A DNA stretch of 12,496 nucleotides from CAZUGA01 sp964626505. Lineage in GTDB: Bacteria > Pseudomonadota > Gammaproteobacteria > Methylococcales > UBA1147. Location: assembly GCA_964626505.1 (NCBI GenBank), contig CAZVFR010000092.1:1-12496 (forward strand), given 5' to 3'. Below, piece after piece: positions 1 to 6,744 of the stretch. The first letter of the stretch is position 1, and each line of letters starts with the position of its first letter. The translations under genes were made by a program, and so were the position numbers. Below the pieces are notes generated by a model that saw nothing but the letters and a program-made list of their open reading frames with translations, was not told the DNA's origin and did no database searches.

Positions 1-249
1 CAGTTTGTCCATATCGGTTCTGCTGATCAATTCTTGGGTTTTTGTTCAAAATCGCCGCAACCACCTTCACATTTCTGTGCGCTGCTGCGGTAATTAACGC
101 GGTATTCCAAGTCGATTGATCCTGTATACCGACCGGCATATTTGCGGCCAGGAATAAATTTAAAATGTTTTCATCTCCATTTGCGGCTGATGCTAAAAAG
201 CTTTGGAGGTCGTAGGAGATGCCGCTCTGTGCCAGTTGGTAGCGAGCGG
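1..249 (-). CDS. Ankyrin-repeat segment, probable C-terminal part of the ATPase gene (partial)
   Basis: On the minus strand an open frame runs from the assembly gap to the window edge without a stop (82 codons, first full codon at 247-245). It encodes two ankyrin-like units. The first spans about residues 17-43 (ASAANGDENILNLFLAAN), the second about residues 47-77 (TALITAAAHRNVKVVAAIL, ending in an I-D-x-x-N turn). This is the usual helix-turn-helix plus hairpin pattern of ankyrin repeats. No start codon or ribosome site is visible, and the preceding gene runs into the gap on the same strand, so I infer this is the downstream part of that gene. The frame differs from that of the ATPase across the 10 Ns. 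The two join in frame only if the true gap is a multiple of three. The alternative is a separate ankyrin gene that starts inside the gap. Confidence 0.6.
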
Positions 250-259
250 NNNNNNNNNN
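250..259. other. Assembly gap (10 Ns)
   Basis: Ten consecutive Ns. A round number of this kind is commonly a scaffolding placeholder rather than a measured length. The last complete ATPase codon before the gap (261-263) and the ankyrin frame after it are out of register by one base for a gap of 10, so the length is probably wrong. Read literally, the ATPase frame continues through the gap into about 25 meaningless residues and a stop at 171-173. Confidence 0.95.
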
Positions 260-2120
260 TGGTGGCCAGTTCCTGGTTGTCGAACGAAGGAATGACAGGA
301 TGCGATATTTTTCTTTTAGCGACCGTTTTGACGGCGACAGCACGTGAGGATTGTTTGAGTCGGTGTTTTTCGGCGAATGAATTTTTTGGCGGTGAACTAT
401 GGGCGTTCAGAGGATGCCATTTTTCGAGGGCCGGCTCGGCCGAGTACCGTATTACTTGGTGTTTGGTCCACTCAGCTCGTTTAGGCAATTGCTGTTTTAT
501 TCGCCCATTCCTGCGGGCTATATCTTCATTACCGAGGTCCAGCTTGATCAGGCGCAGGTAAGATTCATCCGCTCTGTCGGTTTTCGGTTGTGGGAGCCGG
601 CTATTGCTGTTACGCGTCTCCGCCATTGATACCAGGTTGGCGATACGGGCTTCGATAGATTCTTTATGCGTCTGACTGGAACTTTTTATAGGCAACGCGT
701 TAGTGCTGGTTGCGGCGGTTTGGGGCTGCAATGCGGCTATTGATGTATTATGCACTGTCTTGAGTTTTGGGTGAGTGTCTGTGTTAGCAATATTTTTCTG
801 ATCCTGGTCGGTAAATGTCGTCGGCAAAAACCAAATAATGGATACAATTGCCAGCAACATTCCAGCAGCAACAAGTACTATATTGTGTCTGGATCTATTG
901 GAGTTTCCCTCGGAGTCCGATTGATCTGGCCTTTTTGTATCGATAGCGGTAACTGGCTTTGATATGAGTTGGTGCTTGATCGTTTGGAACGGTGCCGAAA
1001 CATGCACCGCATAGGGATTAATGGGTGGAATGGGGCTATCCGCCGCCAGCTTTACATTTGCAACGCTGATATTTTCTGCAGGTCTATTGGGAATGGTCGA
1101 ATTGATCGCTCTGGTGGTTTCTTTCGTGGCCGCGATGTTTGAGGCTTGTTCAGGAAGGGATTGAGCCAAGTTTTCCGATGCCGGTTTGAGCGGATCGGTC
1201 ATGGGTTCCGGATCAGTCAACATTTGGATAATTTGCCGCAGCGTCTGATTGCGGGTTTGGTCTGGTTGCTCCAAGCTCTTATCGGTTGGCTGTATTGAAC
1301 GAGGCTTAGCCGGCAATGTCTTGGGTTCTTCAGCTTTTGAGGTATCTTTTTCCAGAAAGCAGAATTCAGCGGCGGCTTTGACTGTTTCTTCGGTAACGGC
1401 ATGATCGTGATCCAAGCTGGCTAACAGCAGGCTGCTTCCACAGAGCGTATTGATTACACGGGGAATTCCCTTGGAAAGCTCCGCAACACACCGTATTGCG
1501 TCATCGGAAAACAATGATTGCCCGGAATAACCCACAAATTTCAAGCGCTGGAGAATATAGTTACCGACTTCTTGATGGCCCAGCCTCTCAAAAAACCAGG
1601 GTTGACCCAGGAGTGTTCGATAGGCTCTGAATCGTGTAGACTCAATCCGGGCTTTCAACTGGGATAACCCGACCAAAATTAATAAGGTTGGCATATTAGA
1701 TGCGTTGCGTTTAGAAACAACAGTCAGCAGTTGTTCCATAAAATCGTCGCTTAAGTTATCCGCGTGGTCTAGCAGAAAAACAGTTTTTTGGTGTCGGGCG
1801 AGGGGGGCTGGTGTGCTTCTATTTGACAGGTTTTCAAGAAATATCGTTGCTTGATCCCGTTCGAGTACCGGCCATTCAACGCAATTACTTAATTCTTTGA
1901 TTATGATGTCATGATTTCGATGCTTTTTTAATAACTGATGGATCAAAGTCGATTTACCGACGCCTGCTGGCCCAAGTAGTATGGATACACCGGTTTTTTT
2001 CTCGACATCTTCGTTCAGCCGTTTTGCATGTAATTGGCAGTTTTCTGACAAGTAGTTGCAACTGGTTAATGTGTTCTGGGTGAAAGGGTAAGTATGAAAC
2101 CCAAAAAATTGACAATACAT
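260..2120 (-). CDS. ExeA/GspA-like AAA ATPase with single membrane anchor (interrupted by gap)
   Basis: The protein resembles the ExeA/GspA/MshM group: a cytoplasmic P-loop ATPase tied to the inner membrane, which in secretion systems helps assemble envelope machinery. The N-terminus (QFFGFHTYPFTQN) matches the family's short FGF-x-x-x-PF opening. Walker A is GPAGVGKST at residues 50-58 and Walker B is TVFLLDHAD at about 113-121. The AAA core runs to about residue 255. A long Pro/Ser/Gln-rich, probably disordered linker follows (about 260-410), then one hydrophobic membrane segment (about 413-432) and a polar, probably periplasmic stretch up to the gap. ATG at 2118-2120 is the start. The upstream GAGAA is only a weak ribosome site. 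Classical ExeA carries a periplasmic peptidoglycan-binding domain; here ankyrin repeats seem to take that place. The gene lies 103 bases downstream of the OmpA lipoprotein gene on the same strand, so co-transcription is likely. No secretion genes are nearby, so the cellular role is open. Confidence 0.8.
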
Positions 2121-2223
2121 GACGCAGTTCTCAATGGGGTGGTCAGCTCGATAACGGCGGAAAGGTTTTCCAGACTAAGTGAATCTCGATCCTTTACTCA
2201 GCCATCTCAATGGCGATTGGAAA

Positions 2224-2736
2224 TTATTCGGGGAGATTCGCCACTACAATTTCGACGCGGCGGTTTTGTGCCCGGCCTTCCGGATTGTCCCGATCGTCCG
2301 CTGTCGTATTTGGAGCGATGGGATATTTTTCGCCGTAGCCGCGGCGTGTAATCCGGCTATCGTCAACCTTTCGTAGGACAAGGTCGTCCGCTACGGCGTT
2401 TGCCCGTCGCAATGAAAGGTCTTCGTTGTATGTTTCGTCACCGACCGAATCGGTATGGCCTTCCACCAGAATTTGTCGAGTTAAGGTTTTGGGATCGATA
2501 AGGACATGGCCAATGATCGTGAGTTTGTCGTGCGCGGACTGGGTCAATTCAGTACTGTTAAACTCAAAAAATACTTCAGGTAAAAAAACCACGACGCCGC
2601 GTTCTGTTTCTTTGGTGTTAAAGCCTTCGGAGTTAAAAATATCCAACAATTCGCTGTTTGTATAATGATTGGCACACCCCGCAGTGAGTATCAGCAAGGC
2701 GAATCCGGCGATGCCGATCCTTATCAATTTTTTCAT
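2224..2736 (-). CDS. OmpA-family peptidoglycan-binding lipoprotein
   Basis: A 170-residue outer-membrane lipoprotein that should anchor non-covalently to peptidoglycan. Residues 1-20 form a lipoprotein signal peptide ending in the lipobox LTAGC, with Cys21 as the acylation site. Position +2 is Ala, which favours outer-membrane sorting. The OmpA C-terminal domain occupies about residues 48-166: FFEFNS opening, GHTDSVG at 93-99 with Asp96, NEDLSLRRANAV at 104-115 with Arg111, and NRRVEI at 158-163. These Asp and Arg residues are the family's diaminopimelate-binding pair. The ATG start has a good ribosome site (GGAG seven bases upstream). It is the first gene of a minus-strand pair with the ATPase gene. 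The domain is typical of Pal/YiaD-type proteins, but I do not assign a symbol, because no tol genes are nearby. Confidence 0.9.
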   Translation of the reverse strand: MKKLIRIGIAGFALLILTAGCANHYTNSELLDIFNSEGFNTKETERGVVVFLPEVFFEFNSTELTQSAHDKLTIIGHVLIDPKTLTRQILVEGHTDSVGDETYNEDLSLRRANAVADDLVLRKVDDSRITRRGYGEKYPIAPNTTADDRDNPEGRAQNRRVEIVVANLPE

Positions 2737-2897
2737 GGTTAATCTCCAAGCAAGTTTGTGTTATTAGTATTCGATGTTGTGTTGGGTTATGCGAAAATGT
2801 GAATGATCTTTGGGGCTCAACCTCATATAAGAATCCAAAATTAGATACGGTACGTTAGTTGTGAACGGTCGACGCTGGCGATGCATGTTCAGATTTC

Positions 2898-2906
2898 TGG
2901 TAAACT
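2898..2906 (+). promoter_or_regulatory. Candidate extended -10 promoter for typA
   Basis: TGG followed by TAAACT gives an extended -10 pattern (TGn-TAnnnT) in the divergent spacer between the lipoprotein gene and typA. It would place the transcript start near 2913, a leader of about 24-42 bases. No good -35 is visible at the right distance. This is inferred from the motif alone. Confidence 0.25.
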
Positions 2907-2954
2907 AGCAAGAACGGTCATTTCCCTTCAATACATTTGCATCAGTTTTTACAA

Positions 2955-4778
2955 TTGTTTACAAATAACATCCGTAATATTGCGATTATTGCTCATGTCG
3001 ATCATGGTAAAACGACCCTGGTCGATCAATTGCTGCAGCAATCCGGAACCTTCTCGGCCCACGAAAAACTTGTTGAACGGGTCATGGATTCCAACGATCT
3101 TGAGAAAGAGCGCGGCATAACCATATTGGCCAAAAATACCTCCATTGAATGGCAAGGTTATCGAATCAACATTGTCGATACACCGGGTCATGCGGATTTT
3201 GGCGGTGAAGTAGAGCGGGTTCTATCCATGGTCGATTCGGTTCTGCTGTTAGTAGACGCAGTAGACGGTCCGATGCCGCAAACTCGGTTTGTGACCCAAA
3301 AAGCGTTTGCGATGGGCTTGAATCCGATTGTTGTGATTAACAAGATAGACCGTCCTGGAGCGCGTGCTGATTGGGTTGTTAATCAAACCTTTGATCTGTT
3401 CGACCGCTTGGGCGCCACCGATGAGCAGCTGGATTTCCCTATAGTCTACGCTTCAGCCCTGAATGGCTATGCAGGTTTAGACGCAAATGTTTCGGACGGT
3501 AACATGCAGCCGTTGTTTGAAACAATTAGGGATAAAGTTTTAGCGCCGGATGTCGACCGCACCCTACCGTTTCAAATGCAAGTCAGCAGCTTGGATTATA
3601 GTTCGTACGTCGGTGTAATCGGCATAGGCCGCATCAGGCGCGGAATTTTGCGCAAGAATACTGACCTTACCTTGGTCCCTAGGGACGGCGCTCAGCGTAA
3701 AGTGCGGATATTGCAGATTTTTGGATTCCATGGTCTGGAACGTATCGAGGTGGAGCAGGCAGGCGCGGGTGACATTATTGCGTTTACGGGGGTCGACAAT
3801 CTTCAGATATCGGATACGCTTTGCAATTCTGAGGCTGTTGAGGCATTGCCCCCGCTTTCAGTGGATGAGCCGACTATTAGCATGACATTTCAGGTGAACA
3901 AATCACCTTTTGCGGGCAAGGACGGCAAATATATTACGTCGCGTCAGATACGCGAGCGCTTGCATCGCGAATTGCAACACAATGTTGCATTGCGTGTGGA
4001 TGATACGGACGACCCGGATAGGTTCAAAGTGTCCGGTCGGGGTGAATTACACCTTTCGATTCTGATCGAGAATATGCGCCGTGAAGGTTACGAGTTAGGC
4101 ATATCCAGACCCGAAGTGATAGAGAAAGAAATTGACGGCGTTTGCCGTGAACCTTATGAATTTGTCACCGTGGAAGTCGAGGAACGTCATCAAGGTTCGA
4201 TAATGGAAAAACTAGGTACGCGCAAGGGCGAGTTACGCGATATGGTTCCGGACGGAAAAGGGCGAGTCAGGCTGGAATATATGATGCCGTCTCGTGGCCT
4301 TATCGGGTTTCAAACCGAATTTTTAACCGCAACATCGGGTACCGGTTTAATCTACCATGTATTCGACCACTACGGACCTGTGGTTTCCGGCGAACTCGGT
4401 CAGCGAATTAACGGTGTTCTGATTTCCAATGTTGCCGGCAAGGTTTTGACCTTCGCGCTGTTTAATCTGCAGGCCAGGGGGAGCTTGTTGGTCGAGCCTG
4501 GCGACCCCGTATACGAAGGAATGATCGTAGGTGTCCATTCAAGGTCTAACGATTTAGTGGTCAATCCGACCAAAGCCAAGCAGTTAACCAATGTTCGCGC
4601 GGCGGGGAACGATGAGAATTTAATTTTAACATCGGTGCAAAAATTGACTCTGGAGCAGGCTTTGGAATTTATTGATGCCGACGAACTGGTCGAAGTTACC
4701 CCAACTTCTATTCGAATCAGGAAAAAATTTCTGTTGGAACATGAACGTAAGCGTGCGATGCGTTCCGCTGCAAGTTGA
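2955..4778 (+). CDS. typA: Ribosome-associated GTPase TypA/BipA
   Basis: TypA/BipA is a translational GTPase of the EF-G family that binds the 70S ribosome and affects 50S assembly and stress or cold adaptation. The GTPase motifs are all present (numbered from the upstream TTG at 2937): G1 AHVDHGKT at 19-26, the switch region ending in ERGITI at about 58-63, G3 DTPGH at 81-85, G4 NKID at 135-138 and G5 SAL at 173-175. The beta-barrel, EF-G-like and C-terminal BipA-specific regions follow (GRGELHLSILIENMRREGYE, MPSRGLIGFQTEFL). The length of 607-613 residues is usual for the family. No ATG exists between the upstream in-frame stop at 2901 and the conserved IRNIAIIAHVDHGKTT, so the start is non-ATG. 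TTG at 2955 gives MFTNNIRNI, close to the family's usual short leader, and is preferred over TTG at 2937. Neither has a clear Shine-Dalgarno. The gene stands alone on its strand. Confidence 0.95.
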   Translation: MFTNNIRNIAIIAHVDHGKTTLVDQLLQQSGTFSAHEKLVERVMDSNDLEKERGITILAKNTSIEWQGYRINIVDTPGHADFGGEVERVLSMVDSVLLLVDAVDGPMPQTRFVTQKAFAMGLNPIVVINKIDRPGARADWVVNQTFDLFDRLGATDEQLDFPIVYASALNGYAGLDANVSDGNMQPLFETIRDKVLAPDVDRTLPFQMQVSSLDYSSYVGVIGIGRIRRGILRKNTDLTLVPRDGAQRKVRILQIFGFHGLERIEVEQAGAGDIIAFTGVDNLQISDTLCNSEAVEALPPLSVDEPTISMTFQVNKSPFAGKDGKYITSRQIRERLHRELQHNVALRVDDTDDPDRFKVSGRGELHLSILIENMRREGYELGISRPEVIEKEIDGVCREPYEFVTVEVEERHQGSIMEKLGTRKGELRDMVPDGKGRVRLEYMMPSRGLIGFQTEFLTATSGTGLIYHVFDHYGPVVSGELGQRINGVLISNVAGKVLTFALFNLQARGSLLVEPGDPVYEGMIVGVHSRSNDLVVNPTKAKQLTNVRAAGNDENLILTSVQKLTLEQALEFIDADELVEVTPTSIRIRKKFLLEHERKRAMRSAAS

Positions 4779-4942
4779 ATTGACACAGCATCCGGTGATC
4801 TGCTTTAGCGTAACGATTAGTTGGTCTCAAGCTTGAGTAAGTTGCAAGCTAATGTGGAAATTTTGGTATTGGGTCTGAATTCTAACTGAGGTGCGCCGGT
4901 GATAGCCGAATGGGTTAATCTGGTGGGCGTACTCAAAAGAAA

Positions 4943-4967
4943 CCCCGATGAAATCCATTCACCGGGG
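4943..4967. other. Stem-loop (possible minus-strand terminator)
   Basis: CCCCG-A-TGAA, loop ATCCA, TTCA-C-CGGGG forms a 9-bp stem with one A/C mismatch. Upstream on the plus strand lies ACTCAAAAGAAA, so on the minus strand the hairpin is followed by a T-rich stretch. That would suit termination of leftward transcripts heading into the 3' end of typA. The plus-strand tail is not T-rich. Function is inferred. Confidence 0.35.
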
Positions 4968-5249
4968 CGGATATCGCCTGCTTGGTTGGCTTAGAGGTCC
5001 GGTCCTTGGCAACGTCCTATTGGCTAGTCCTCGAATTCCGTTTCCGTTGATCGGCGACAGGGATAGTATTTCAAACTATTGCAACCGAAAAAGCAGGTTG
5101 TGGATTAAATTTGAGTAAGTAAATGCTTACATGGAAGGCTTGGAGGGGGAATTCGAAGAGATTCGCCGAATTTTTGTAGCAAACTATTGCTGTTTTCCCT
5201 TCCTACAACACCCCGGTATTATATATTATATATCCGGTAGTTTCTTGTG

Positions 5250-5334
5250 CACTGCGCACTGTTGCTTTGTTCGAGACTATATTTTAGGGCAATCCGAGCA
5301 GTTACAGGGTGTCTTAAATTCGCTAAGTAGTTAT
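5250..5334 (+). repeat. Diverged repeat copy (matches 6515-6599)
   Basis: This 85-base stretch aligns without gaps to 6515-6599, with about 62 of 85 positions identical by hand count. The best-kept parts are CACTGCGC at the start, AGGGCAATC-GAGCAGTT in the middle and TTCGCT-AGTA near the end. Both copies lie in the same orientation, one upstream of hisB and one upstream of hisH. A shorter relative occurs at 5429-5457. Confidence 0.55.
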
Positions 5335-5428
5335 ACTCTCCGCACACAATATTGTAGCATCCAGTGCACGCACTCTTTCGCGAAGTGCTGCGTTAGAAAA
5401 TCTTGCTGTAGAGCGACTAGAGCAGCTA

Positions 5429-5457
5429 TTTTCCGCCTTGTTCTCGACTAAATTTTA
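5429..5457 (+). repeat. Short diverged copy of the repeat end
   Basis: The sequence TTTTCCGCCTTGTTCTCGAC and the following TAAATTTTA resemble 6524-6551 (TTTTCTCCTTGTACTCGAAT, then AAATTTGA), with about 24 of 28 positions matching and one gap. It sits just upstream of the candidate hisB promoter. It is short and could be partly chance. Confidence 0.35.
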
Positions 5458-5468
5458 CGCACCCTGAA

Positions 5469-5477
5469 TGCTAAAAT
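5469..5477 (+). promoter_or_regulatory. Candidate extended -10 promoter for hisB
   Basis: TGC-TAAAAT matches an extended -10 element about 40 bases upstream of the hisB ATG. No convincing -35 box is seen 16-18 bases further up. The region 5480-5516 is AT-rich. Motif-based inference only. Confidence 0.25.
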
Positions 5478-5516
5478 ATCATATGCGAAGAGTATACATT
5501 TATAGTGTAAAAGTTT

Positions 5517-6110
5517 ATGGCTGATCGAATTGCAGAAGTAGTGCGTAATACCTTGGAAACTCAGATTCATGTGCGGGTAAATCTTGATGGCAATGGCCAG
5601 ACTTCGTTTGCGACAGGGCTTCCATTCCTAGACCATATGCTCGATCAGGTTGCTCGTCACGGTATGATGGATCTGGAAATAACAGCGCAGGGCGATTTAG
5701 GTATCGATGCGCATCATACCGTTGAAGATATCGGTATTACTTTTGGACAAGCGATCGAAAAAGCCTTGGGTGACAAAAAAGGCATCGTTAGGTACGGTCA
5801 TGCGTATGTTCCGTTAGACGAAGCCTTATCGCGGGTAGTGGTTGATTTTTCGGGTCGGCCCGGCATTTCTTATGAGGTGGGTTTTCCGCGTGCTCGGATA
5901 GGTGATTTCGATGTCGATTTATTCTTGGAATTTTTCCGCGGCTTTATAAATCATGCCAAGGTCACTTTGCATATCGATAGCTTGAAAGGAACTAATGCGC
6001 ACCATGTAGCCGAGACGATTTTTAAGGCTTTTGGCAGAGCCATGCGTATGGCCATGGCTAAAGATCCTGAGATGCAGGGCATTATGCCGTCTACTAAAGG
6101 CAGTTTATGA
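5517..6110 (+). CDS. hisB: Imidazoleglycerol-phosphate dehydratase HisB
   Basis: HisB dehydrates imidazole glycerol phosphate to imidazole acetol phosphate, the step after HisFH in cytoplasmic histidine synthesis. At 197 residues it is the monofunctional dehydratase, without the phosphatase domain fused in enterics. The manganese-binding repeats typical of the family are visible: LDHMLDQ at 38-44, DAHHTVEDIGI at 64-74 and NAHHVAETIFKAFGRA at 160-175. The C-terminus MPSTKGSL is the usual family ending, so the gene is complete even though its TGA overlaps a palindrome (TGAGCA-AC-TGCTCA, 6108-6121) at the edge of the downstream repeat element. The ATG has no evident Shine-Dalgarno. hisH follows only after a 634-base spacer, so hisB may be transcribed separately from the rest of the cluster. 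Confidence 0.97.
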   Translation: MADRIAEVVRNTLETQIHVRVNLDGNGQTSFATGLPFLDHMLDQVARHGMMDLEITAQGDLGIDAHHTVEDIGITFGQAIEKALGDKKGIVRYGHAYVPLDEALSRVVVDFSGRPGISYEVGFPRARIGDFDVDLFLEFFRGFINHAKVTLHIDSLKGTNAHHVAETIFKAFGRAMRMAMAKDPEMQGIMPSTKGSL

Positions 6111-6154
6111 GCAACTGCTCAGCTTACCCTCAAATTTATCCGATTACGGCGTCA

Positions 6155-6177
6155 CAAAAACGCCGGGAGCGTTTTTG
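6155..6177. other. Perfect 9-bp stem-loop (possible bidirectional terminator)
   Basis: CAAAAACGC, loop CGGGA, GCGTTTTTG. The stem is preceded by A5 and ends in T5, so it reads as a weak terminator in both directions. The G+C part of the stem is only 3 bp. It lies 45 bases after the hisB stop codon, in the left arm of the element. Termination of hisB messages here is an inference. Confidence 0.35.
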
Positions 6178-6244
6178 AACAGCCAAAGGCTGGCCCGAAG
6201 GGCGAAACGCATGGACGCGTGAAGTAAAAATGCTCATGTACCTC

Positions 6245-6511
6245 AGTACTTCGCCCAGGTTATATTGACGGGTTCAGAGCCTCGTAAAAACGTTAATGCA
6301 AGGCGCTGTCCGCAGGAAATGGCAGGCCCTTTTCAAGGACAGCAACGCCGCATTGGCGTTTTTGCGAGGCTCCCTCCGGGCGCGGCGAGAAACGGCCATC
6401 TGCGTTGTTGTGCTCCCTTGAACTAGACTCGGCTAGTCCTGCGGGCGCACGCCTAGCAGTTAGCCACTTCTCGCCACGCTGAACTCGCCAATATAACCTG
6501 GGCGGAGTACT
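6245..6511 (+). ncRNA. Candidate structured RNA: three-way junction inside the element
   Basis: The plus strand can fold as a closing stem (6245-6277 with 6479-6511) enclosing two arms. Arm 1 is 6278-6299 with 6350-6371, extended by GGCG/CGCC and CTGTCC/GGACAG. All three of its non-Watson-Crick positions are G-U pairs. Arm 2 runs from 6384-6398 to 6461-6475 (12 of 15), with inner stems such as ACTAG/CTAGT at 6422-6437. Two of three mismatches in the closing stem are also G-U. This suggests an RNA fold, but a decaying palindrome would also gain transitions. Transcription is not shown. Confidence 0.3.
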
Positions 6512-6514
6512 ATA

Positions 6515-6599
6515 CACTGCGCGTTTTCTCCTTGTACTCGAATAAATTTGAGGGCAATCTGAGCAGTTGCGGGTATTTTTAAGTTCGCTGAGTAATTAC
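6515..6599 (+). repeat. Repeat copy overlapping right end of the palindromic element
   Basis: This 85-base partner of 5250-5334 includes the right outer inverted repeat (6534-6570) and continues about 30 bases beyond it. The similarity between the two copies therefore extends past the apparent element boundary. The true repeat unit may be larger than the inverted-repeat-bounded piece. Confidence 0.55.
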
Positions 6600-6640
6600 G
6601 TTTACGAGAAATCGGGTGCCGTTAGTGCTGCGCGGCGGTA

Positions 6641-6646
6641 TATAAT
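6641..6646 (+). promoter_or_regulatory. Candidate -10 box (TATAAT) upstream of hisH
   Basis: A perfect TATAAT lies 98 bases before the hisH ATG, just downstream of the repeat element. No good -35 is seen 16-18 bases upstream (the region reads GTGCCGTTA). If active it would let hisHAFIE be transcribed independently of hisB. Confidence 0.35.
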
Positions 6647-6744
6647 AGACAACGTTGAAAGGCCTGCTCAATTAAGAATACCGAATAAGAACCAGAAATA
6701 GAATAGCCGTTTTAAATCGATGGTTTTCATCGAAATCAATTTTT

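Larger units (their letters stand above)
4779..5516. other. typA-hisB intergenic region, no convincing gene
   Basis: These 738 bases hold no gene I can recognise. Visible structures are a 12-base palindrome CTCAAGCTTGAG (4826-4837), a strong stem-loop at 4943-4967, an AT-rich near-palindrome flanked by CCGG (about 5214-5238) and decayed copies of a repeat at 5250-5334 and 5429-5457. A 31-codon frame at 4899-4994 (GTG start, GAGG seven bases upstream) overlaps the stem-loop and matches nothing I know. A 106-codon frame at 5131-5451 is Cys-rich and looks like chance. No clear typA terminator with a T-run was found. Confidence 0.6.
6111..6570. mobile_element. Palindromic MITE-like element between hisB and hisH
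   Basis: The spacer is bounded by inverted repeats: 6111-6147 and 6534-6570 match at 33 of 37 positions after reverse complementing, including 27 of 29 at the outer end. A second inverted pair (6245-6277 and 6479-6511) matches at 30 of 33. The left arm has about 75 extra bases (about 6150-6225) relative to the right, including a perfect 9-bp hairpin. No transposase is encoded; frames crossing it are by-products of the palindrome. No target-site duplication was found, and the left end abuts the hisB stop codon. The structure fits a non-autonomous miniature element or a structured repeat. I do not recognise a named family. Confidence 0.65.

Noticed and set aside
171..249. C-terminal 25 residues of the ATPase read through the Ns
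   Set aside because: The frame across an arbitrary gap is unreliable, and the ankyrin frame is clearly the coding one.
5131..5451. 106-codon plus-strand frame in the typA-hisB spacer
   Set aside because: Cys-rich and low-complexity composition, no family resemblance, no ribosome site, and it runs over the decayed repeat copy.
6245..6511. Integron attC site
   Set aside because: No RYYYAAC/GTTRRRY core pair at the ends, no integrase, and the arms are longer than those of attC.
6293..6517. 74-codon minus-strand frame between hisB and hisH
   Set aside because: It lies wholly within the palindromic element, and its sequence is explained by the hairpin arms.
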